DNA of 34,637 bases from Fragilaria crotonensis (GCA_022925895.1 JAKSYS010000659.1:1-34637); one strand, 5' to 3'; counted from the stretch's first letter, positions 18,793 through 29,303 are shown. Translations and numbers: made by a program. Notes: generated by a model not told the origin, from the letters alone.

Positions 18793-21700
18793 TCATTCTT
18801 CTGACACCACCTCTTTCGAGTTCATTTGGAAGATACAGTTCTCCAGTTGAGGTACAAATCCATTCACAAAGCCGGCGTCGAAGTCAATTGCAGCCCTGTG
18901 GGTTTTAAATGCCTTGACGAGACGCTCTATGAGGGGTAACGTAAGTGCTGGTGGTGTACCATCGGTGTTCTTCTTGTTCTTGCTCTCGTAAAGGGAATAG
19001 TATGCACAAATGTAAGCCCTTGCTCGTCTCGAAAGCTTTCGCACGGTCTCAGTTCGAAGAATATCCCTGCTTGTACATTCAACTACTAATCCTCTGAAAG
19101 CTTCTTTGCTCCTTTTAGAATGCAACGGCTTACGTCTGTAAAGCCCCTTTGTCACTCCCCAGCTGTACTCGATGCCTTCACCAGCTAACTCCGCATGAAA
19201 TTTAGGCGAAATGATGACGGATACACCAAGCTCATTCCCAACATGTTGGAGCGCAGTCATCTCCTCCGCAAAATCGAGACAGCTCGCCATCAGGACCCTT
19301 AAACTCCACTCCTCCGCACCCTCAAGTACTTCACCATCGTCGTCGGTTGCTGGATCCATGGTGTATTTTTCAAGATTTGCTTCATCGATCCATCCCTTTC
19401 CCAAAGGACCTGCAAAAGGCCCTTCGGTTGCCCTTGCCAGCCTTTCTTTTCTCGTGTTCGTATGACTTTGACGTCAACATTGTTTGTTTTTGCAAGTTCT
19501 TGCAATTCCGCAAGTCGATATTGGCGTCGCTCATTCAAGACGTTGAGAGGACGAAGCTCTGCTTTAAGTTCAGAAATTGTCCTGTTCCTGGTCCGAGGAG
19601 TACCAGACAGAGGTGGGAGTATTCGGTCTTGGCGGTTGAGTTCTCTTTCTTGGACGGTCATCCAGAACGGCCCAGCATCGCCAGGTCTGAAGACAAACGA
19701 TTGTGTGTCACCGACATTAACGGTACGTTCGTTCATGCCAAGGTATCCATCCTCTGCTTTTATGATTGACTCACGCATTCTTGGTTGCACTCCTCCAAAC
19801 CCTCGGTTCATACTATAGGCATCCAACCCATTTGCCAATTTCTTCGCATGACCTTGGGAGTGGTCGAACAAGAAGGCAAAGTCAAACTGAGGAAGATAAC
19901 TTTAGGCAATCAACGCAGTCTTCGAATTGAATGGCCATATGATTATACGTCCAATATCCCTCGTTGTTCGCTCCCAATTCAAAATAGACAACAAATGGAG
20001 ATCGCTTTAAGTCCTTCTTTGAAGCTTGTCCGTGGATTGCTACTGCTGCATCGACATCAACGTAAGTTTTTCCGCGACGTGCTTCATTGATCTCCTCCAA
20101 TTGAACTCTGCTAATCTGAACCCCGAAACCAGTCTCCCGCGATTGAAAGGCGGATATCATAAGACTTAAACCATCGGTCTTCGGAAGAAGGGGCGTTGAC
20201 CTTCTGGTCCAACCCATTGGCGATTTCGAGTAAGAATTGACTATAGACACTCGTCTTGGCCAAAGATCATGAGCGGCTTGACACCTTGCGGTTTCCTCAC
20301 ACTCAAATTCCCTCCAAACGAACCGAAGCCCATTGTTACTGCATACTCGTGAAGTAAGTCTAAATCGTCGACATGGAACTCAATCATGTTCTTGTTGTCG
20401 ACCGAAACATAATTGTATCCACGGTTGTCATGTTCTGAAACTTTGTTGTCTCTTTTCCAATTCTCTACAGTCTCAGCAGTGACTTGAATCCACCGATGCG
20501 TACGTGGCTCAAGTTTTGTGAGATAGAGAGTGCAGAATTCGTTTCGTCTGAAGACGACGTTTGGTCGCTCGTGTCCATCTACAAAAAAGGATTTCTTCCT
20601 TGTATCATATGAGAAGCCAATTCTCCGGAGCCATCGCCATGTTGTTGATAATGAAATAGGACACTCGATATAAACCTGAAGTAGACAGTCTCTAATCGTT
20701 TGTTTTTTGTTTCCTTCTTGTTCCTGTTCTTCGTATTCTACTAGTGGTGATGACTGTAGTTCGTTGTCACTTTCCTCGTCTGCAGCAATAGTCGTGTTAC
20801 TAGTTCTAGTCGCTGCACTTGGAATCAACGACAAGATCAATTCATTCCTTGCTAACTCAACAGTCAGATCAGCAAGGTTTTCAATACAGTACCCGAGCCA
20901 TGGCAACGTTATCTCCTCCCGAAAGTATTCCAGCAAATCGGGAAGCGGTTGTTTTTGCTTGTGTAGTATCTTGGGATTTGGCAACGGGAAGTGCTCGCGA
21001 TTTGCCCTCAATAGAATGTTCCAGCCAGCAACCGTTCGCTCGGTTGTTGCGGCAGCTTCAATCCCCATCCTGCTACAAGCACCAATCGCCTGAGCACAGC
21101 AATCTTCGATCCACCGTACAGAATTCATCTCCTCTAACGCGTACGTATAGGCTAAGCAGAGTATTGAACACCGCTGCCTAATTATGAATACATCATAAGA
21201 AGAGCAGAGGTTATCTTTGTCGTGCTTATCTATAACGTCCTTCCAACCATCCATCGTCCTATTGGCCTGCTGGAGTCGCTCAATTCGTTGCTCAAGAACG
21301 TTTTGGACGTCGCGTTCATCGTTTGCGTTTCCAAGAAAGAGTTTCTTAGCTTCGGGACTATCCCAATACGTCTCCTCGACAATCTTTGCTGAAAAGGACC
21401 ATGTTTGGGCTTCTTTGCTTCATCCTTTGCCGCTGCATATGCTTCAGATTTTCGTTTAGCAGAAGATTGCTCTGCAATTTCCGTCGTCAAATCAACAACT
21501 TCTGGCAATCCCCGAGCAACACTGTAGCGATCATTTATGCTTACATCTTGCAATAATGACAAAAAACTCTTCTTTCCATCTGGTGGGCGTTCAACCAATC
21601 CTCCTGGTTTTGTTATAAAGTATCCCCAAATCTTTCTCTTAGGATTTCCGAATGGATCGTGGCCTTTGGCTGCTCGTCTGAATCGGCCAGTTTGGTTTGA

Positions 21701-21904
21701 TTCGGTGAAATCATCAAGGGTGACACCTCCACAAGATGAAATGGCTTTGTTCATCATACCCCTATCAAAGCCAAGGGCCTCAAGAGTCGGAAATTGGGCC
21801 TTGATTGCTCGAAAATAGGTCTCATCCGACAGCCATTTGTCCTGATATCGTTTCTGCTTAACGACTTCGAGCCAACATTGGTAGTATGTTTGTAGTGTCT
21901 TCAT
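18793..21904 (-). pseudogene. DDE-superfamily transposase-like gene, broken by frameshifts
   Basis: The fragments form one gene, read from 21904: 21904 to about 21400; 21400-20241; about 20190-19882; 19890-19380; 19380-18793. Order and content match DDE endonucleases of the Tc1/mariner-like superfamily that are common in fungi and diatoms. A helix-turn-helix part has STTWRWLRRIGFSYD and VDGHERPNVVFRRNEF. The first Asp is in MIFGQDEC, the second in FLFDHSQGHAK, and the Glu is in GIEYSWGVTK. Breaks are a frameshift near 21400, a TAG at about 20241 plus a shift near 20190, a shift near 19890 before PQFDFAFLFDHS, and one shift near 19380 where VLWER changes frame to GWIDEAN. I found no terminal inverted repeats. 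Tiny introns are an unlikely alternative. Confidence 0.78.
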
Positions 21905-22264
21905 TTTTGCTTAACTGCCGACCCTCGCCAGCTAAACACTGCCCTCACGTTGATGACGAAGCTGGCTGCAGCAAAAGGGTCGGCAGTTTCGAAGTGGAAG
22001 GTGGTGAACGCGTCGTTACACAATCATGGTCCGCAGCTCTTTTTTGTGTGGCACTATTCGTGTTATTTCGATGCGCGAGCGTGCAAGGTCGGAGGGAGTA
22101 ACATGAGGTCGAGAATTTTTATACTCAGCCTACACGAGTTGTACGATATGCAAGAAAACCATGAAACCAGCCATATTTTTTTGTCTTGCTCGAAGTACGC
22201 AGTACCGGTACTCCAACACTCCATGTACTACCTGTAGTAAAATGTACTGAAGACGACTGTTAGG
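21905..22264. other. Gap between DDE pseudogene and element 2
   Basis: No gene is visible. The sequence before the 5' LTR of element 2 ends GTTAGG and does not match the bases after its 3' LTR. Confidence 0.5.
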
Positions 22265-22489
22265 TGGACGAACAGAAAACTCGCCTACGGTACGCATGAC
22301 TACTATTCTCATTGTACAGTATGAATGACATAGCCGTTACTGTACTGGTGTTAGCGATAGTGATAGCGTGGATGTGTCGAGTATATGTATACAACCGGCG
22401 CACTTATCTTAGGATTATCTGTTTTAGCGTTTACCTCTATCTTCTCTTGTAAGTACCCATGGCAGCGATAGCGCAGCGTAATTTATACA
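22265..22489 (+). repeat. 5' LTR of copia element 2
   Basis: The end is fixed by CA followed by the shared primer-binding site. The start is placed at TGGACGAACA by alignment to TGAACGAATA, which follows the polypurine tract at the 3' LTR. The last 94 bases (22396-22489) are identical to 28591-28684; the first 130 or so are only loosely similar. Confidence 0.75.
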
Positions 22490-22503
22490 GTTTATCAGAC
22501 CCA
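22490..22503 (+). promoter_or_regulatory. Candidate primer-binding site of element 2
   Basis: It is identical to 1473-1486 and directly follows the LTR's terminal ATACA. See the element 1 site. Confidence 0.7.
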
Positions 22504-22782
22504 CTCGCTAGATGATAATGGAGAAGAGATTGTGGGAAGAAAGTGGGTTATGCCATGAAAATGTGAGTTATGTCATAACGTATATATTTTCAGTTACATT
22601 GGCGACGGCTGATGGTGGGCACTGAAAGCGTTCTTTGACAATGGTATGGGAAGGGAATCCTTCCCATACTAAGCGTAGCAAAAGCGACCAAAGAGACTGA
22701 TCATCTCGATTGGATATAGCGTGAAAACCCGTGTTGCCCCACACGAGCACTAACGATTGAGACGAACGTCATCGTAGTAAAC

Positions 22783-24232
22783 ATGGCTGATCTTGATGAC
22801 CCGATTGAACTTGTGGGCGTTGCTCACGTGCTTCAGGTTATTGGTTTCGACCGGGCTGTCGACAGAGACAACATCATGCAAGCTGGACTCAATCAGTTCG
22901 AGGATTTCCGTTACCTAGTTGAAAAGGACATTCGTGACATGGCAGACGAATTTGGGAAGCGTACACAGGCAGCGGGGAGGATTGTTTTTGGACTCGGAAG
23001 GTCCAAGAAGTTGGTTGGTGTAATGCACTGGGTGCAGGATTGCTTCAGGGCTAGCAATGTCCCGAACCATGCGCATTTTGATAACGATGTCTTGATTGAG
23101 GCGCTTAGTCTGGCTCAGATACGCAAGTCCGATGTCGAATTGGTCTCTACCAACACGAAAGCAGTTGACCCCGGGAAGTTCAAGGACGAGCGTAAGTGGC
23201 CTGAATGGGAGAAGGCATTCATCAATTATCTGTCTGTTGTCCCTGGCGTGAGTGGTATCCCGTTGTCGTACGTTGTGCGAGAGCAGGAAATTCCCACGCC
23301 TGGGATAGATTATCCAACCCTCACTGATAGGATGATCCATCGAGCCCCACTCGTTGGACAATACTTTATTGCCGATACTCGGCGCGTGCACAACCTGTTG
23401 GTGGGATTTCTTCAAGGCGAAAACACGGAGAACTGGATCCGAAATATAGCCAATTTCCAGGACGGACGACGTGACATGATTGCCCTACGCCGCCATTATG
23501 CCGGCGAAGGAACTCCACTAGGAGGATAGGAGATGCGAAGCGAATCAATCGTCTCTCCATTACAAAACGGAGAGGGCCTTGCCGTTTAACAAATTCCTCG
23601 ATTCTTTGCAGCGTATGTTCACCATTTTCGAAGAGGAAGGCAAGCCCATGACAGAAAGGGCGAAAGTCGATGAATTGTTGACAAAGGTTCAAAACACAGC
23701 GTTGTCTGCAGCGGTGGCTCAACTAAGGTACCAGCTTAATACCGTGGGTATTTCTTTTACAGTTGCGGCTAACCACTTGAACTCTGAGATCTCTCAAACC
23801 CCAGATTACCAGTTGTCCCGAAAGATCAGCTCCGTGGCCACAGGAAGCGGCGGACGCGGTGGCGGTCGCCACAGTGGTCGGGGTGGACGAGGCACTGGGC
23901 GCGGACGTGGCGGTCGCGGAGGCCGCGGAAGCGGAAAGGCCAATACAGGGTATTACTCTCCGGCGGAATGGGAAAAGTTATCATTTGAGGAGCGTGACAA
24001 TATTCGCAAGGAACGCGACAAGAAGGGCGAGCAGGGTGGCAGCAAACGAACCATTTCTGAGATGACAACGAAGCAACTAACCACGGCGCTCATTAGCTCA
24101 CTCCAAAAGGCGTCAGAAAAGGCTGGGGAGAAAGAGAATGCGTGTGGCGATGAAACTCCCAAGAAGTCGAATACACAAGCCGGTAATGCTTTCGGCGGCA
24201 AGGAAAGCGCCAAACGAAGCAAGACAGAATGA
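22783..24232 (+). pseudogene. gag of copia element 2 with RGG box, two local frameshifts
   Basis: The start ATG is at 22783 (MADLDDPIELVGV). The first about 55 residues look helical and SAM-like (GLNQFEDFRYLVEKDIRDM); this is inference. The conserved Gag core includes KFKDERKWPEWEKAFINYL and GDAKRI-type sequence. The frame breaks near 23505-23570, where two single-base shifts replace the local sequence, then resumes as LPFNKFLDSLQRMFTIFEEEG. A Gly/Arg-rich RGG box at about 23838-23936 replaces the CCHC zinc knuckle as the likely RNA-binding part. YYSPAEWEKLSFEERDNIRKER follows. It ends at TGA 24230-24232, in frame with protease. Confidence 0.82.
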
Positions 24233-24235
24233 CTG
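24230..24235 (+). promoter_or_regulatory. In-frame UGA between gag and protease, possible readthrough site
   Basis: GAA TGA CTG GCT separates Gag from the next 110 codons, which stay open and reach CELDSHADTCALG without any frame change. A single in-frame stop at a gag-pol junction is the arrangement used for suppression by some retroviruses. UGA followed by C is the leakier stop context. Confidence 0.5.
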
Positions 24236-25088
24236 GCTGCTCTGTCTCGAGTGTTGGCGGCGTATCGAACAACGTCGAGACGGAACATATTACTTGCTCA
24301 TCGCACCCTTTCCTCTCTCTCTAACTCTAACCCTTACACAGCTCGTTGCGAACTCGATTCCCATGCTGACACTTGTGCTCTCGGATCGAACTTCGTCCCC
24401 CTCCATTTCACTGGTCGTGTTTGTGATGTGTCCCCCTATAACTCCGATGTTTATGATGCGGAGAAAGATATCCCCATCGTAACTGCAGCAACGGCGTACA
24501 CAGACCAATCGGATGGTCAAGTGTATATCCTGGTGATCCACGAGGGTCTTTGGTTTGGCGACAAGTTGACCCACTCGTTGATTAACCCCAACCAGTTGCG
24601 TTATGCCGGAGTGACAGTGCATGATAATCCGTTTGATGATCACAACCCTATTTCTATCTCCACAGACAATGTGTCGATCCCCTGCGCTTGATTGGAACTA
24701 CCATTTTCATGGAATCCACCACACCTACCCAGCGCGAACTTGATGAATCCCCTCACATCCACCTTACCCTCGACACAGAATGGAATCCGCACACTGTGCG
24801 ACTTGCGTCTACACAATCTGCGGAGGCGGAACATGTATTCTGTGATACGGAGCCAGGTCTTCTGCAGATATCTTCTGTCTACTGCTTGCGCGAAATGGCG
24901 GAATCAATATCCGACCATAGAATTGTCAGTGCAGTCGATGTTGAAGCACGAAAACATTCATATCCAGTGAGCGACACCCAGCGATATCAAGCGAGCAACT
25001 CAGCGAGAGATGGAACATTGGATTAAAACACGCGCAGCAGACCTTAAAGGTAACCACACAGCGAGGAGTCAGGTCAGCGATACTCCCT
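24233..25088 (+). pseudogene. Protease and linker of element 2 pol
   Basis: Protease has CELDSHADTCALGSN (active site at about 24352-24378) and LTHSLINPNQLRYAG. The frame ends at TGA 24689-24691. The sequence continues in another frame (GTTIFMESTTPTQRELDESP) after a shift near 24680. A second shift near 24987 leads into SSEQLSERWNIGLKHAQQTL and TTQRGVRSAILPLSRRYR, the helix-turn-helix-like segment that sits where other copia integrases carry an HHCC zinc finger. Confidence 0.78.
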
Positions 25089-26948
25089 TTGAGTAGACGG
25101 TACCGATCCGACAGAATGTTCAACCAAAAGAAATTACGAAACCAGAAGTTTTACACAGACACTCTGTTCGGGCGATGCAAGTCAATCACTAACAATACAT
25201 GTGCTCAAATATTTGCGAACGAGTCCTATTTTGTAAAAGCGTACCCTATGGAAAAGAAGTCGTCAGCAGGCCAGGCTTTGAGACAATTTGTGCGTGATTT
25301 CGGTGTCCCGGAACAATTGACTTCTGACGGAGCGAGTGAGCAGACCGGACCTAAGACGGAATTTATGCATACAGTGAGAAAGTACAACATTGAGCATCAT
25401 GTCAGCGAACCTCACCGGCCGCAGCAGAACCGAGCGGAGTCGGTCATCAGAGAGGTCAAGAGGAAATGGTTTCGCCAAATGACAAAGCGGAGGGTCCCCA
25501 GGCGTCTATGGGACTTTGGTATAGTATGGATATGTGAGACTATGTCACTTACAGCGAACTCATCCTTTTCTCTCGAAGGTCGAACTCCGATTGAACAAAT
25601 CACAGGCGAAACACCTGACATATCGGAATTACCTCGATTTTGGTTTTATGACTGGATATGGTATCGTGACAATGCAGGTGTTGGTGACAACATGTTTGGA
25701 CGCTGGATTGGCGTATCCCATCGCATTGGTAACCTAATGTCATACTGGATACTAACCATTAATGGGCGAGTAATTTCAAGGACCACAGTGCAGCGCGTTA
25801 CAAATTTGGAGCTTGGAACAACGGAGGTCAGACAGCGATGCAAGGAATATGATGAGCGGATTGCCGAATTGTTGAAAGATGATAACCATGTGATTCATGA
25901 CGGAGAGGGGCATGAGCGTCAGCTACAGGATTGGGACGACTACACTGCGGGGAATGACCGCGATTTTGCAGAACAACTTAACGCGGCTGTGTCGGACCCT
26001 GCAATCCCTGATGCTGATGAAATGTTCACTCCTGACACCTTCGGCGATGAGTATCTAAACAAAGAGGTGGCGATGACCGCGGGAGCGAATAATCAGAGCG
26101 ATGTGCAATTCGGTAAAGTAACGAAACGGCTTCGTGACGCTGAAGGCCGGCCAATTGGCATGGCAAATAAGAATCCATTGCTTGACACGAGAGAATATGA
26201 AGTGGAATTCAGAGATGGCCGGACCGAATCAATATCTGCTAACCTTATTGCTCAAAACCTATTTTCACAGATTGATGAGGAGGGCGCCAGGCACGTGCTG
26301 CTTGACGAGATCATAGATCACCGGCGAGGTGACAGCGCCATTGACAAGGCCGATGCGATCATGATAATGAAGAACGGCGTAAAGCGGAGGCGACACACAA
26401 CGCAGGGGTGGCATCTCCTGTGCCAGTGGAAAGATGGCAGTTCTAATTGGGTGTCCTTAAAGGATGCCAGACAATCGTATCCGATCCTCGTGGCGGAATA
26501 TGCGTTTGCGAACCGCATTCATGAGGAGCCAGCGTTTGCTTGGTGGGTTGGAGATGTGATAAGGAAGCGCGATCGAATCTTGTCAAAAGTCAAGTCTAAG
26601 TATTGGCAGCGAACACATAAGTTTGGTATACGTATCCCAAAGTCTGTCGAGGAAGCACTTGCGATTGACAAGCAGAATGGCGATAATCTCTGGTGGGAGG
26701 CCATTTGTAAAGAAATGAAAAATGTGCGACCGGCGTGTGAAAATGGGAGAAGAGTGAGAAGAGCTACCACCGGGGTTTCAAAGATCAAATGCCATTTTAT
26801 ATTTGACATTAAGATGAGTGAGAACTTCAGGAGAAAGGCGAGACTAGTAGCGAACGGAAACGAAACAGAAACTCCTGCGGCACTGACCTATTCATCTGTC
26901 GTGTCGCGGGATTCAGTAAATTGCTCTATTGCTTGCTTCTCTGAATGA
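25089..26948 (+). CDS. Integrase to reverse transcriptase start of element 2 (619 aa, open)
   Basis: This frame is open upstream from about 24987. Integrase core: D in KFYTDTLFG, D in LTSDGASEQ and E in NRAESVIREVK. These are the plausible DDE residues. Asp/Glu-rich linker sequence follows. GWHLLCQWKDGSSNWVSLKDA near residues 440-460 matches the chromodomain-like segment of element 1. The FAWWVGDVIRKRDRI block and reverse transcriptase start (RKARLVANGNE) come next. The frame ends at a TGA at 26946-26948 because of one shift near 26921; the other frame continues LASLNELEILACDIQNAYLT. Confidence 0.85.
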   Translation: MSRRYRSDRMFNQKKLRNQKFYTDTLFGRCKSITNNTCAQIFANESYFVKAYPMEKKSSAGQALRQFVRDFGVPEQLTSDGASEQTGPKTEFMHTVRKYNIEHHVSEPHRPQQNRAESVIREVKRKWFRQMTKRRVPRRLWDFGIVWICETMSLTANSSFSLEGRTPIEQITGETPDISELPRFWFYDWIWYRDNAGVGDNMFGRWIGVSHRIGNLMSYWILTINGRVISRTTVQRVTNLELGTTEVRQRCKEYDERIAELLKDDNHVIHDGEGHERQLQDWDDYTAGNDRDFAEQLNAAVSDPAIPDADEMFTPDTFGDEYLNKEVAMTAGANNQSDVQFGKVTKRLRDAEGRPIGMANKNPLLDTREYEVEFRDGRTESISANLIAQNLFSQIDEEGARHVLLDEIIDHRRGDSAIDKADAIMIMKNGVKRRRHTTQGWHLLCQWKDGSSNWVSLKDARQSYPILVAEYAFANRIHEEPAFAWWVGDVIRKRDRILSKVKSKYWQRTHKFGIRIPKSVEEALAIDKQNGDNLWWEAICKEMKNVRPACENGRRVRRATTGVSKIKCHFIFDIKMSENFRRKARLVANGNETETPAALTYSSVVSRDSVNCSIACFSE

Positions 26949-28308
26949 ACTTGAGATCCTTGCGTGTGACATACAGAATGCGTATTTGACCGCGAATTGC
27001 CGCGAGAAAGTTTATGTTGTTGCCGGACCTGAATTTGGATCTGAGGCCGGAAGCATCATGATCATTCGGAAGGCGTTGTACGGGTTAAAGTCGAGCGGGG
27101 CGGCTTTCCGAGCACACTTAGCAGAGACTCTTTATGAACTGGATTACAAACCAACCAAGGCGGATCCCGACGTGTGGATTCGACCAGCGACAAAGCCTGA
27201 CGGTTTTGAATACTATGAAATGACACTCGTGTATGTCGATGACATTTTGTGCATATCTCATGATCCCAAAGCGACTATGGAAGGTATACAAGCGACATTT
27301 CAGTTGAAAGATAACAAGATCGAGAAGCCGGAACACTATCTTGGTGCACAATTGTCGCAGAAAGTGATTGGAGGTGTTGAATGTTGGACTATGTCATCGG
27401 AAAGTTATGTGAAGGCGGCAATTGTCAATGTTGAAGCGTCGCTTGACTCATCCGGGCAAAGGCTGCCGTCACGTTGCACAACTCCGATGCAAGCCAATTA
27501 TCGCCCAGAGCTTGATGATTCATCGGAACTGAAGATTGATGGTGTCCGATATTTTCAAGAGTTGATTGGCGTATTGCGATGGGCCGTGGAGCTTGGCCGT
27601 ATCGACATCGCCATGGAAGTTTCAATGTTATCCACTCACCTTGCGTTACCTCGGGAAGGACATTTACAGCAGGTTTATCACATTTTTGGGTTCTTGAAGG
27701 CGAAGCCGAAGCGTACGATTGCGTTTGATCCTCAGCATCCTGATATTGATGAGAAGCGTTTTGTTAAGTGTGATTGGCATGATTTCTATCGCGACGCGAT
27801 GGAACCAATTCCAAGGGACTCACCTGAGCCCCGTGGTAACCTTGTTTCAACTCATTGTTTCGTCGATGCCGATCATGCAGGCAATCGTGTGACCCGGCGA
27901 TCACAGACCGGGATTTTGCTCTTTGTTTGCAGGGCAGTGGTATTATGGTATAGTAAGAGGCAAAATACAGTGGAAACTTCGACGTTCGGTAGCGAGTTTG
28001 TGGCAATGAGAATTGCTGTTGAATTGATTGAAGCGTTGCGATATAAACTCCGGATGTTTGGGGTACCACTCGACGGCCCAACAAATGTGTTCTGTGATAA
28101 CGAGGCCGTCACCAAGAATGCAATATACCCCGAGTCAACCCTGAAAAAGAAGCACAATGCAATAGCTTACCATCGGACAAGAGAGGCTGTTGCAGCGGGC
28201 ACGATTAGAGTGACGAAAGAAGATGGGAAGACGAATTTGGCGGACGTGTTGACGAAACCGTTGCCGCAAACAATGCGAGATTTCCTTTGCGATCGCTTCA
28301 TGTACTAA
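26929..28308 (+). CDS. Reverse transcriptase and RNase H of element 2 (459 aa, intact frame)
   Basis: Copia reverse transcriptase motifs are intact: ILACDIQNAYLTA, ALYGLKSSGAAFRAHLAE and LVYVDDILCISHD (YVDD box). RNase H has CFVDADHAGNR, ETSTFGSEFVAM, VFCDNEAVTK and NLADVLTKPLP, giving all four acidic residues. It ends at TAA 28306-28308, about 150 bp before the polypurine tract. One shift at its start separates it from integrase, so the true polyprotein would need that base restored or bypassed. Confidence 0.9.
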   Translation: MLASLNELEILACDIQNAYLTANCREKVYVVAGPEFGSEAGSIMIIRKALYGLKSSGAAFRAHLAETLYELDYKPTKADPDVWIRPATKPDGFEYYEMTLVYVDDILCISHDPKATMEGIQATFQLKDNKIEKPEHYLGAQLSQKVIGGVECWTMSSESYVKAAIVNVEASLDSSGQRLPSRCTTPMQANYRPELDDSSELKIDGVRYFQELIGVLRWAVELGRIDIAMEVSMLSTHLALPREGHLQQVYHIFGFLKAKPKRTIAFDPQHPDIDEKRFVKCDWHDFYRDAMEPIPRDSPEPRGNLVSTHCFVDADHAGNRVTRRSQTGILLFVCRAVVLWYSKRQNTVETSTFGSEFVAMRIAVELIEALRYKLRMFGVPLDGPTNVFCDNEAVTKNAIYPESTLKKKHNAIAYHRTREAVAAGTIRVTKEDGKTNLADVLTKPLPQTMRDFLCDRFMY

Positions 28309-28456
28309 GTACTGATGTATGGGGTGATGTATAGCCTAGGTTCATCGAGGGCCGTGGGGCGCTCGGTTACCTCCTGGAACATGCATTGACATGTGGCTTT
28401 TGTACATACCAGGTCGACTTGTGGCGAACAATACCTCGGTTGCCTCGATACTGTTC

Positions 28457-28464
28457 GAGGGGAC
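28457..28464 (+). promoter_or_regulatory. Polypurine tract of element 2
   Basis: GAGGGGAC precedes TGAACGAATA. It is identical to the tract of element 1, with the same C between the purines and the LTR's TG, which places the 3' LTR start at 28465. Confidence 0.82.
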
Positions 28465-28684
28465 TGAACGAATATGATAGCGGTACGGTACTACTGACTG
28501 AGAGGTACTGTACAGGTTCGAACTAGCCGTTAGTGTGCGATGGTGTTAGCGATAGTGATAGCGTGGATGTGTGCGTCTATATGTAAGAAACGGCGCACTT
28601 ATCTTAGGATTATCTGTTTTAGCGTTTACCTCTATCTTCTCTTGTAAGTACCCATGGCAGCGATAGCGCAGCGTAATTTATACA
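28465..28684 (+). repeat. 3' LTR of copia element 2
   Basis: It runs from TGAACGAATA to ATACA. The last 94 bases match the 5' LTR exactly; the upstream part has many substitutions and indels. It is followed directly by GGGTGCA, the end of the TIR element. Confidence 0.78.
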
Positions 28685-28714
28685 GGGTGCAAATAAAAAG
28701 TACTTTGGGTAGCC
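28685..28714 (+). repeat. Left terminal inverted repeat
   Basis: It begins GGGTGCAAATAAAAAG at the base after the LTR's terminal CA and ends GGGTAGCC. Confidence 0.8.
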
Positions 28715-29273
28715 ACCGTAGCCCTCATATGAAATTAATTTAGTTGACAATTAATTGAAGTGACCTCCCTGAGTATTGATCTACACAATGATGAAGTATT
28801 TTGTATACTGGCATACTTGACGACATGCCAATGAACAAAAATTTGCACTCACAAAGAGTGAAGTCTGCTGATGCTCATCTTGCCTCCATGAGGCACCTTA
28901 CAGTCAAACTTGAATTCACAACCATGCATCATGATGATGTTGAAAGGTTTGTTGACCGACACTGGACCGAAGCAATGATGCAATTGTGTTGAATTTGAGG
29001 ATCAACATGCTCAGTGTCCAAAGCACGGCATATTGTCATGCTTTTCGTGCATGTTGAGATAAAAGATGCTGGAGTGTGTTTGCCGTGTGCACCGATAGTG
29101 CAACTGCTCATGATGTACTTGATGAAGCTTTAGAGCTATTGGTGCACACGGGAGGTGATCCAGATCAAGAGATCGTTGATGAAGGAAGTCATCAACAACG
29201 AAGCACGACGTTTGACGTGATGGAAACTTCGAAGGAAGAAAAAACTAAAAAAATATCATACTACACCTACTGA

Positions 29274-29303
29274 GGCTACCCAAAATCCTTTTTTCGTGCA
29301 CCC
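29274..29303 (-). repeat. Right terminal inverted repeat
   Basis: On the minus strand it begins GGGTGCACGAAAAAAGG and ends GGGTAGCC, 25 of 30 identical to the left copy. The conserved outer 7 and inner 11 bases suggest a transposase-binding end. Confidence 0.8.

Larger units (their letters stand above)
22265..28684 (+). mobile_element. Copia-type LTR retrotransposon 2 (CoDi-like), nearly intact coding region
   Basis: This 6420-bp element has the copia order: Gag with an RGG box, DSHAD protease, integrase, chromodomain-like segment, reverse transcriptase, RNase H. It shares the 14-bp primer-binding site and the polypurine tract with element 1 but has unrelated LTRs and diverged proteins. The two LTRs match perfectly only in their last 94 bp. 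No target-site duplication is seen (TTAGG before, GGGTG after). Damage is lighter than in element 1: about five single-base shifts. Confidence 0.88.
28685..29303. mobile_element. 619-bp non-autonomous element with 30-bp terminal inverted repeats
   Basis: 28685-28714 and the reverse complement of 29274-29303 match at 25 of 30 positions. Both begin GGGTGCA and end TTTGGGTAGCC. The interior (longest frames under 66 codons) encodes nothing recognisable, so it looks like a MITE-type DNA transposon derivative. GGG-starting ends resemble PIF/Harbinger-like elements but no TTA/TAA target duplication is seen, so the superfamily is open. Confidence 0.78.

Noticed and set aside
22344..22348. ACTGG as target duplication, with the LTR starting at TGTTAGCG
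   Set aside because: The polypurine tract and weaker upstream similarity show the LTR starts further left; the bases after the 3' LTR do not match either.
28510..28535. A tRNA B-box-like GGTTCGAACT in the 3' LTR of element 2
   Set aside because: No A-box or cloverleaf could be built around it, and the 5' LTR lacks the motif.
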